Below are positions 1 to 6,863 of a stretch of DNA of 32,863 bases, piece after piece. The position numbers were made by a program, and so were the translations under genes. The stretch comes from Streptosporangiaceae bacterium (GTDB lineage: Bacteria > Actinomycetota > Actinomycetes > Streptosporangiales > Streptosporangiaceae). Position 1 is the stretch's first letter, and each line of letters begins with the position of its first letter. The notes under the pieces are model-generated. The model saw only the letters and a list, made by a program, of their open reading frames with translations. It had not been told where the DNA came from and did not search any database. Location: the NCBI GenBank assembly GCA_025934635.1, contig JAICWX010000066.1:1-32863 (forward strand), read 5' to 3'.

Positions 1-1
1 C

Positions 2-70
2 GTCGACGCGTTCGTCGTCTCCACCGACAACGCGCTGACCGGGGAAGAACCGACCGAGGACGGGGCATGA
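2..70 (+). CDS. 3' end of an upstream gene (partial)
   Basis: An open frame enters from the left edge and encodes 22 residues ending in TEDGA before a TGA at 68-70. That TGA overlaps the ATG of the acyl-CoA carboxylase (ATGA, 4-nt overlap), so the two genes are probably co-transcribed and translationally coupled. Too little remains to name a family. A role in the same acyl-CoA pathway is inferred only from the coupling. Confidence 0.6.
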   Translation, partial: VDAFVVSTDNALTGEEPTEDGA

Positions 71-3000
71 TCAAGCGGCTGCTGGTGGCCAACCGGGGTG
101 AGGTCGCGGTGCGCGTGATGGCGACGGCGGCGGTGCTCGGCATCGAGACGGTGGCGGTCTACCCGGCCGACGATGCGGCCTGCGGGCACGTCGCCCGGGC
201 GGAGGTCGCGGTTGAGCTGCCCGGGTCCGGGGCGGCGGCTTATCTCGACGTCGACGCGATCCTGGCGGCGGCGGCCGGGGCGGGCTGCGACACGCTGCAC
301 CCCGGTTACGGGTTCCTGTCCGAACGGCCCGAGCTCGCCGCCCGCTGCGCCGCGGCCGGGCTGCGGTTCGCCGGGCCGGAGGCCGAGGCGCTGGCGCTGT
401 TCGGCGACAAGGACGCGGCCCGGGCGCGGGCGCGCGAGCTGGGCGTGCCGGTGCTGGCCGGCACCGGCATCGACCCGGCGCCGGAGCAGGTACAAAAGCT
501 GCTGCGCGAGCACGGGGCGGTGATGGTCAAGGCGGCGGCGGGCGGCGGCGGGCGCGGGCTGCGGCCGGTGACCCGCGCGGAGGACGTGGCCGAGGCGATG
601 CGCCGGTGCGCCTCCGAGGCGGCGTCGGCCTTCGGTGACGGCCGGGTGTACGCCGAGCAGCTGCTGACCGGGGCCCGGCACATCGAGGTCCAGGTGCTGG
701 GCGACGGCACCGGCGCGGTGGCCGTGCTCGGCGACCGGGACTGCAGCCTGCAGCGGCGGCGGCAGAAGCTCATCGAGATCGCCCCGGCGGTGCTCGGGGA
801 CGCGGTCCGCGGCCGGCTGGCGCGGGCCGCGGTGGCGCTGGCGGCATCGTGCCGGTACCGCGGCCTGGCCACCGCCGAGTTCCTGGTACGGGACCAGGAG
901 ATCGCGTTCCTCGAGGTCAACCCCCGGCTCCAGGTCGAGCACACGGTCACCGAGCAGGTCACCGGCCTGGACCTGGTGGAGCTGGGGCTGCGGGTCGCGG
1001 ACGGCGCCCGGCTGGGCGAGCTCGCCCTCGAGGCGGTGACGCCGCGCGGCGCCGCGATCCAGGCCCGGGTGAACGCCGAGGCGCTGCAGCCGGACGGGAC
1101 GTTCCTGCCCGGCGCGGGCACGCTGACCCGGTTCCAGCCGCCGGCCGGGCACGGCGTCCGCGTCGACACCGCGGCGTATCCGGGGTACGAGGTCGGCCCG
1201 CGGTACGACTCGCTGCTGGCCAAGGTGATCACCGAGGGCGGCACGCTGGCGGAGGCGGCCCGCCGGGCGGTGCGGGCGCTGGCCGAGTTCGACATCGCCG
1301 GGGTGCCGACCAACGCCGGGCTGCTCCAGGCGCTGCTGCGGCTCCCGGGGCTCGGCACGCTCGACGCCGGCTATCTGGACGCGCACGCCGGCGAGCTCGC
1401 CGCTGGGCTTGCCGAGAGCGCACCCGCGGTCGATACGGGAGCATTGGATGGGCAGGCAGCGGTGCCGGCGCCGCTGACCGGGACGGTGGTCTCGGTAGCG
1501 GTAGCGCCTGGCCAGCTGGTCGCCGCGGGCGAGGAGCTGCTCGTGCTCGAGGCCATGAAGATGGAGCACGAGGTCAGGGCGCGGGCGGCCGGGCGGGTGG
1601 CCGGGGTGCAGGTGGCAGTGGGCGCCACCGTGACGGCCGGGACGGTGCTGGTCGTGCTGGCTGAGGCCGGGGCCGACGGACCCGAGGCGGCTAGGGCGGA
1701 CGAGGTGCCGCTCGACCACATCCGGCCGGACCTGGCGGAGGCACGGGAGCGGCACCGGATCGGGCTGGACGAGGGACGGCCGGAGGTGACCGAACGGCGG
1801 CACGGCGGCGGGCGCCGGACGGCCCGGGAGAACATCGCCGACCTGGTGGACCAGGGCAGCTTCACCGAGTACGGCGCGATGGTCATCGCGGCCCAGCGCC
1901 GCCGCCGCGCGCTCGACGACCTCATCGCCCGCACCCCGGCCGACGGCCTGGTGCTGGGCACCGCCCGGGTCGGCGGGCGGCCGGTGGCGGTGATGTCCTA
2001 CGACTACACCGTGCTGGCCGGCACGCAGGGCCACATGAACCACCGCAAGACCGACCGGCTGCTCGAACTGGCCCGCCGGGAGCGGCTGCCGCTGGTGATG
2101 TTCGCCGAGGGCGGCGGCGGGCGGCCCGGCGACACCGACACCACCTCGGTGGGCGGCCTCGACGTGCCGACCTTCCGGCTCACGGCCGAGCTGTCCGGCC
2201 AGGTGCCGCTGGTGGCCGTGGTGTCCGGCTACTGCTTCGCCGGCAACGCGGCGCTGGCCGGCGCGTGCGACGTGATCATCGCGACGCCGGAGGCCAGCCT
2301 GGGCATGGGCGGCCCGGCGATGATCGAGGGCGGCGGGCTGGGCGTCGTCGCGCCGGACGAGGTCGGACCCATGTCCGTGCAGGTACCGAACGGGGTCATC
2401 GACCTCCTGGTTCCCGACGAGGCGGCGGCCGTGGCGGCGGCGCGGCGCTACCTCTCGTACTTCTCGGGGTCCCGTGCTGGCAAGGGGGGGCCGGACGCGG
2501 AGGCCGGCGACCAGCGCCGGCTGCGTCACCTCATCCCGGAGAACCGGGTCCGGGCCTACGACGTGCGGCCGGTCATCGAGGCGCTGTGTGACACCGGCAG
2601 CGTGCTGGAGCTGCGGGCCGGGTTCGGTACCGGGATCTTGACGGCGCTGGTCAGGATCGGCGGGCACCCGGTCGGGCTGCTGGCCAACAACCCGCTGCAC
2701 CTGGGCGGGGCGATCGACGGGGACGCCGCCGACAAGGCGACCGCGTTCCTGCGGCTGTGCGAGGCGCACCGGCTGCCCGTCTGCTCGCTGGTGGATACGC
2801 CGGGCTTCATGGTCGGGCCGGAGGTGGAGCGGACGGCGGTGGTGCGGCGCTTCGGCGCGATGTTCGTGGCGGGCGCCCGGCTGACCGTGCCGCTCTGCGC
2901 GGTGGTGCTGCGCAAGGCCTACGGGCTGGGCGCGATGGCGATGACGGCCGGGGACCTGCGCCGGCCGGCCATCACGGTGGCCTGGCCGACCGGGGAGTTC

Positions 3001-3237
3001 GGCGGGATGGGGCTGGAGGGCGCGGTCCGGCTCGGTTTCCGCCGGGAGCTCGACGCGATCGAGGACCCGGCGGCCCGCCAGGCCCGCTACGAGCAGCTGG
3101 TGGCCGACCAGTACACCCGCGGCAAGGCGCTCAGCACCGCGATGGCCTTCGAGATCGACGACGTCATCGACCCCGCGGACACCCGCACGGTCATTGCGGG
3201 CGTCCTGGCCCGCAACCTCCCGGTCAGCGGCGGATGA
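67..3237 (+). CDS. Single-chain biotin-dependent acyl-CoA carboxylase (BC-BCCP-CT)
   Basis: This 1056-residue protein joins all parts of a biotin-dependent acyl-CoA carboxylase. Residues about 1-450 are biotin carboxylase, starting MIKRLLVANRGEVAVRV, with the glycine-rich ATP-grasp loop KAAAGGGGRGLR and the active-site motif EVNPRLQVEH (283-292). Residues about 465-540 are the biotin carrier domain; EAMKMEHE contains the biotinylated lysine K498. Residues about 560-1056 are a carboxyltransferase of the propionyl/methylcrotonyl-CoA type (GYCFAGNAAL, GGPAMIEGGG). In the family, biotin is carboxylated with ATP and bicarbonate and CO2 is then passed to an acyl-CoA. Most actinobacterial enzymes use separate alpha and beta chains; a one-chain form resembles the long-chain acyl-CoA carboxylase described from mycobacteria. 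The substrate cannot be read from sequence. A GAGGAC motif at 56-61 supports the ATG start, which overlaps the preceding stop. The 3' end overlaps the convergent hydrolase by 14 nt. Confidence 0.93.
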   Translation: MIKRLLVANRGEVAVRVMATAAVLGIETVAVYPADDAACGHVARAEVAVELPGSGAAAYLDVDAILAAAAGAGCDTLHPGYGFLSERPELAARCAAAGLRFAGPEAEALALFGDKDAARARARELGVPVLAGTGIDPAPEQVQKLLREHGAVMVKAAAGGGGRGLRPVTRAEDVAEAMRRCASEAASAFGDGRVYAEQLLTGARHIEVQVLGDGTGAVAVLGDRDCSLQRRRQKLIEIAPAVLGDAVRGRLARAAVALAASCRYRGLATAEFLVRDQEIAFLEVNPRLQVEHTVTEQVTGLDLVELGLRVADGARLGELALEAVTPRGAAIQARVNAEALQPDGTFLPGAGTLTRFQPPAGHGVRVDTAAYPGYEVGPRYDSLLAKVITEGGTLAEAARRAVRALAEFDIAGVPTNAGLLQALLRLPGLGTLDAGYLDAHAGELAAGLAESAPAVDTGALDGQAAVPAPLTGTVVSVAVAPGQLVAAGEELLVLEAMKMEHEVRARAAGRVAGVQVAVGATVTAGTVLVVLAEAGADGPEAARADEVPLDHIRPDLAEARERHRIGLDEGRPEVTERRHGGGRRTARENIADLVDQGSFTEYGAMVIAAQRRRRALDDLIARTPADGLVLGTARVGGRPVAVMSYDYTVLAGTQGHMNHRKTDRLLELARRERLPLVMFAEGGGGRPGDTDTTSVGGLDVPTFRLTAELSGQVPLVAVVSGYCFAGNAALAGACDVIIATPEASLGMGGPAMIEGGGLGVVAPDEVGPMSVQVPNGVIDLLVPDEAAAVAAARRYLSYFSGSRAGKGGPDAEAGDQRRLRHLIPENRVRAYDVRPVIEALCDTGSVLELRAGFGTGILTALVRIGGHPVGLLANNPLHLGGAIDGDAADKATAFLRLCEAHRLPVCSLVDTPGFMVGPEVERTAVVRRFGAMFVAGARLTVPLCAVVLRKAYGLGAMAMTAGDLRRPAITVAWPTGEFGGMGLEGAVRLGFRRELDAIEDPAARQARYEQLVADQYTRGKALSTAMAFEIDDVIDPADTRTVIAGVLARNLPVSGG

Positions 3238-4945
3238 CGGGCAGGATCAGGCGGCTGGGGTGCTCGGGGCCGTGCAGGACGCGGTTGACGGCCACCATGA
3301 CCTGGTCGGCCGGTTCGCTGGTGACCAGGCCGCCGGTGTTGGTGTTGCGGTCGAAGCGCGGGAAGTTGCTGCTCGATACCTCGAGCCGGAGCTGGTGCCC
3401 GGGCAGGAAGACGTTCGCGGTGACCGACAGGTCCAGGCTGAGCTCGTAGGGCTGGCCGGGGGTGAGCGGCTCGGGTTCGGCCAGCGAGTCGCGGTACCGG
3501 GCCCGCAGGATGCCGTCGGTCAGGTAGATGGCGCGCCCGTCGGGGAACACGTCGACCAGCTTGCCGGTGAAGTCGGTGTCCGGCGCCGACGAGGAGGCGA
3601 ACAGGGTCAGCGACACGTGCCCGGTGACCTCGAGCGGCTCGGTCAGCACGGCGCTGGTGAAGCACAGCACGTCGTCCCGCGCCTCGGCCGCCCGCTGGTC
3701 CACCGCGCCCGCCGCGTTGGCGGTGGTCGGCATCATCACCCGGCCGCCGAGGGTGGGCACCGGGCGCTGCGGGTCGTACAGGTAGGTGTCGGTGGCCAGG
3801 CCGGCGGGCGGCTGCGGGCTGAGCAGCCCGTCCCCCGCGCTCGAGTTGGCCCGGCCCGCGCCGTCCAGGTACCAGGGCTCGTAGCTGGTACCTGGCAGCG
3901 GCCAGTCCTGCTCGTCGCGCCACTGGTCGATGCCCATGACGAAGATCTTGACCGGGGCCGCTGCCGCCTCGGCCTCGGCGTCGCCCCGCAGCCAGCGGTC
4001 GAAGAACTTCAGGTGCTCGCCGGTCAGGTCCTGGCTGATGGCGTCGGCCAGCAGGCCGAACTGGCGGTCGGGGTAGACGCCGGTGCTGTTCAGGTGATCC
4101 CAGGGCCCGATGATCAGCCGCTGCCCGGCCCGGGCTTCCTCGGTGCCGGCCCGCGCCTTGAGCTCGGTGAAGGACCGGGCGGTGTTGGCCGCGAAGATGT
4201 CGAACCAGCCGCCGATGTGCAGCGCGGGCACGGTGACCTGCTCGGCGTGGTCGAGCACGGACAGGTCCTGCCAGTACTGGTCGCGCGCGGGGTGCTGCTG
4301 CAGGTCCGACCACCACGGCCACAGCTTCTCCAGCAGCGGCTGGTGGCTGGGCGGCAGCGCCGCCAGGTGCGGCGCCGGGTCGGCCAGCATGGCGCCCGTT
4401 CCGAAGGTCAGCTCCCCGTCCTCGCGGCGCAGTGCCTCGGCGAATGCCATGCCGGTGGACCAGGACTGGATCGTGTGCCAGGACATGGCGCCGCCGTCGG
4501 AATACCACGGGGTGGTGTAGTAGTCGGTCGTGGTGACGCAGGGCGCGATCGCCTTGAGCGGGGCGCCCGCGGTCAGGCTGGCCCACTGGGTGAACCCCAG
4601 GTAGGACGGGCCGTAGGTGCCGATGCTGCCGTCGCACCAGGGCTGGGCGAGTACCCAGGCGACGGTGTCGGCGCCGTCGTGCGGCTCGTTCAGCATCGGG
4701 GTGAAGTCGCCGCCCGAGCGGAAGGTGCCCCGGCAATCCTGCCAGACCACGGCGTAGCCGGCTTCGGTCAGCGCGAAGATGTTCGGGACGAGCCCGTAGG
4801 CGAACAGGGCGGGCAGGTCCTTGCCGTACGGCAGGCGCACCAGCAGCGTCGGCGCCGGGTTGGCTTCCGGCACCCACAGGTCGGTGGCGAGCTCGATCCC
4901 GTCCCGCATGGCCACCTTGACGTCCTTGTGCACGGTGAATGTCAC
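3224..4945 (-). CDS. CocE/NonD family serine hydrolase (X-Pro dipeptidyl-peptidase S15-like)
   Basis: 573 residues in the alpha/beta-hydrolase family that includes cocaine esterase CocE and X-Pro dipeptidyl-peptidases. The nucleophile lies in GTYGPSYLGFTQW (Ser114), the acid in HIGGWFDIF (Asp249) and the base in IIGPWDH (His284), closely matching the spacing of the CocE triad. The C-terminal part (about 330-570) fits the jelly-roll lid domain, for example SVTANVFLPGHQLRLEVSS. Such enzymes cleave acyl esters or peptides and the substrate is not predictable. No signal peptide is visible, so it is probably cytoplasmic. Translation starts at GTG (4945-4943), preceded on the minus strand by GAAGGAG about 6 nt upstream. 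The gene is divergent from the acyl-CoA synthetase and converges on the carboxylase. Confidence 0.9.
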   Translation of the reverse strand: MTFTVHKDVKVAMRDGIELATDLWVPEANPAPTLLVRLPYGKDLPALFAYGLVPNIFALTEAGYAVVWQDCRGTFRSGGDFTPMLNEPHDGADTVAWVLAQPWCDGSIGTYGPSYLGFTQWASLTAGAPLKAIAPCVTTTDYYTTPWYSDGGAMSWHTIQSWSTGMAFAEALRREDGELTFGTGAMLADPAPHLAALPPSHQPLLEKLWPWWSDLQQHPARDQYWQDLSVLDHAEQVTVPALHIGGWFDIFAANTARSFTELKARAGTEEARAGQRLIIGPWDHLNSTGVYPDRQFGLLADAISQDLTGEHLKFFDRWLRGDAEAEAAAAPVKIFVMGIDQWRDEQDWPLPGTSYEPWYLDGAGRANSSAGDGLLSPQPPAGLATDTYLYDPQRPVPTLGGRVMMPTTANAAGAVDQRAAEARDDVLCFTSAVLTEPLEVTGHVSLTLFASSSAPDTDFTGKLVDVFPDGRAIYLTDGILRARYRDSLAEPEPLTPGQPYELSLDLSVTANVFLPGHQLRLEVSSSNFPRFDRNTNTGGLVTSEPADQVMVAVNRVLHGPEHPSRLILPVIRR

Positions 4946-5032
4946 GACGGCTCCTTCGCCCGGTAACGATCTTCGTGATCAAGCCTAGGCTCCGGCCGTC
5001 CGGCAGGCTATGGCCGACGTGGCGACATTAAC

Positions 5033-5046
5033 TGGAACACGTTCTA
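5033..5046. promoter_or_regulatory. Putative KstR-type operator
   Basis: TGGAACACGTTCTA fits the KstR consensus TNNAACNNGTTNNA on both strands. KstR is the TetR-family repressor of sterol-catabolism genes in mycobacteria and rhodococci. The site ends 10 nt before the ATG of the FadD17-like gene, where a bound repressor would block its promoter or translation start. It also lies in the divergent region shared with the hydrolase gene (start 4945), so it could affect both. The match is seen in the sequence; binding is inferred. Confidence 0.6.
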
Positions 5047-5056
5047 GCCTGGTGCC

Positions 5057-6796
5057 ATGACTGGGGCCGTCTGGGATCAAGAATTCTTCCGCCGCCGCGC
5101 GGCCGGCGCGCAGGAAACCGAACCTGCCGTTATTACGCCTGTCACGCCCGCGCAGGCGACGATGGCCGGGCTGCTGCTGGCCCGGGCCGACGACGATAAC
5201 ACCGCGCTGCTCTTCGAGGATCAGCGGTGGAGCTGGCGCGAGCTGCTGGGGGAAGCAGCCACCCGTTCGGTAGCCATGGTGAAGTTGCGGCCGGAAGGAA
5301 GCCCCTGGCACATCGGCGTGCTGCTGGAGAATACGCCGGAGTACGTCTTCCTCATCGCCGGCGCGGCCCTGTGCGGGGCGACGGTGGTCGGCATCAACCC
5401 GACCCGGCGCGGGGACGAGCTGGCGGCCGACATCCGCGGCACCGACTGCGCGGTGATCGTGACCGACGAGGCCTACGGCGGGCTGCTGGACGGTCTTTTC
5501 GACGGAGTTGACGGGCCGCGAGTTGTGGACGCGGGCGGGGCCGAGTACGCCGGGCTGCTCGCGGCTGGCCGCGGAGCGCCCGCCGGGGCGACGGCGGAGG
5601 GCCTCGATCCGCGGTCGGCGCTGCTGCTGCTGTTCACGTCCGGGTCGACGGGGGCGCCGAAGGCGGTGATCTGCTCCACCGGCCGGTGGGCGTTCATCTG
5701 CCAGGTCAACCCCATCGCGTTCAGCCCCGATGACGTGGCCTACAACGCGATGCCGATCTTCCACGGCAACGCGCTGATGAGCGCGCTCGGTCCGTGCATC
5801 GCGAACGGCGCGGCGTTCGCGCTGCGCCGCCGGTTCTCCGCCTCCGGCTTCCTGCCCGACATCCGCCGGTTCGGCGCGACCTTCTTCAACTACGTCGGCC
5901 GGTCGCTGGCCTACATCCTGGCGCAGCCGGAGCGTTTGGAAGAGTCTGACAACCGGCTGCGGTTCGGCTTCGGGACCGAGGCCTCGCCGCGGGACCGGGC
6001 GGAGTTCTCGCGGCGGTACGGCTGCCCGCTGCTCGAGTCGTACGGCTCGTCCGAGGGCACCTGCTACATCATCTGCACCCCGGGCACGCCCGAGGGCGCG
6101 CTCGGCGTGCCGCAGCAGGGGTTCGCGGTGGAGATCGTCAACGCCCGCGGTTCAGCTTGCCCGCCCGCCCGGTTCGGCGCCGACGGCGAGTTGCTGAACG
6201 CCGAGGAGGCGATCGGCGAGATCGTCTCGCGCGGTGCCGCGGCGCGGTTCGAGGGCTACTACAACAACCCGGAGGCGGGCCGGGACCGGCTGCGGGACGG
6301 CGACTTCTGGACCGGCGACCTCGGCTACCGCGATCCGGAGGGCTTCTTCTGGTACGCCGGGCGGACGGCGGACTGGCTGCGGGTGGACTCGGAGAACTTC
6401 GCGGCGGCCTCGGTCGAGCGGATCCTTCTCCGGTTCCCCGGCGTGACCGCGGCCGCCGTCTATCCGGTCCCCGACCCGGTCACCGGCGACCAGGCCATGG
6501 CGGCGCTCGAATGCCCCGGCGGCGGGTTCGACCCGGGCGCGTTCTGGTCCTTCCTCGGTTCTCAGCCCGACCTGGGCACCAAGCAGGCGCCGCGCTTTGT
6601 CCGGGTCACCGCCCGCCTGCCGGAAACGGCGACCCATAAGATCAGCAAGCCTTCGCTGCGCCGGCTGCTGTGGCACGGCGAGGAGCCGGTCTACGAGCTT
6701 TCTGGTCAGGGCTATGTGCTGATGACGGCCGACCGCGAGGGCGCGCTGGAGGCGGAATTCGCCCGGCACGGGCGGGAACAGTTCCTCCGGCTTTGA
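5057..6796 (+). CDS. Acyl-CoA synthetase, FadD17-like (AMP-forming)
   Basis: 579 residues of the ANL adenylate-forming superfamily. The ATP-binding P-loop LFTSGSTGAPKAV lies near residue 194, the aromatic/ATP motif YGSSEGT at 329-335, the hinge and ribose-binding segment WTGDLGYRDPEGFFWYAGR in the C-terminal third, and the adenylation lysine in THKISKPSLR (K528). The enzyme should activate a carboxylic acid to an acyl-AMP and then an acyl-CoA. The overall form, including IFHGNALMSAL, recalls mycobacterial FadD17, a sterol side-chain type ligase; this rests on recall, not alignment. The operator just upstream supports a sterol-related role. No convincing Shine-Dalgarno sequence precedes the ATG, so the message may be leaderless or nearly so. 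It runs in the same direction as the kinase fusion, 67 nt upstream of it. Confidence 0.88.
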   Translation: MTGAVWDQEFFRRRAAGAQETEPAVITPVTPAQATMAGLLLARADDDNTALLFEDQRWSWRELLGEAATRSVAMVKLRPEGSPWHIGVLLENTPEYVFLIAGAALCGATVVGINPTRRGDELAADIRGTDCAVIVTDEAYGGLLDGLFDGVDGPRVVDAGGAEYAGLLAAGRGAPAGATAEGLDPRSALLLLFTSGSTGAPKAVICSTGRWAFICQVNPIAFSPDDVAYNAMPIFHGNALMSALGPCIANGAAFALRRRFSASGFLPDIRRFGATFFNYVGRSLAYILAQPERLEESDNRLRFGFGTEASPRDRAEFSRRYGCPLLESYGSSEGTCYIICTPGTPEGALGVPQQGFAVEIVNARGSACPPARFGADGELLNAEEAIGEIVSRGAAARFEGYYNNPEAGRDRLRDGDFWTGDLGYRDPEGFFWYAGRTADWLRVDSENFAAASVERILLRFPGVTAAAVYPVPDPVTGDQAMAALECPGGGFDPGAFWSFLGSQPDLGTKQAPRFVRVTARLPETATHKISKPSLRRLLWHGEEPVYELSGQGYVLMTADREGALEAEFARHGREQFLRL

Positions 6797-6863
6797 CCGG
6801 ACTTACTCCCGGCCGCCTCTGGTCTTATGCGGAGAGGTTACGATGCGCTTTGGGGAGTGAAAG

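Noticed and set aside
3194..4966. A 590-codon plus-strand frame opposite the CocE-like hydrolase
   Set aside because: Arg/Gly/Val-rich shadow of a gene with an intact catalytic triad; no ribosome binding site and no domain.
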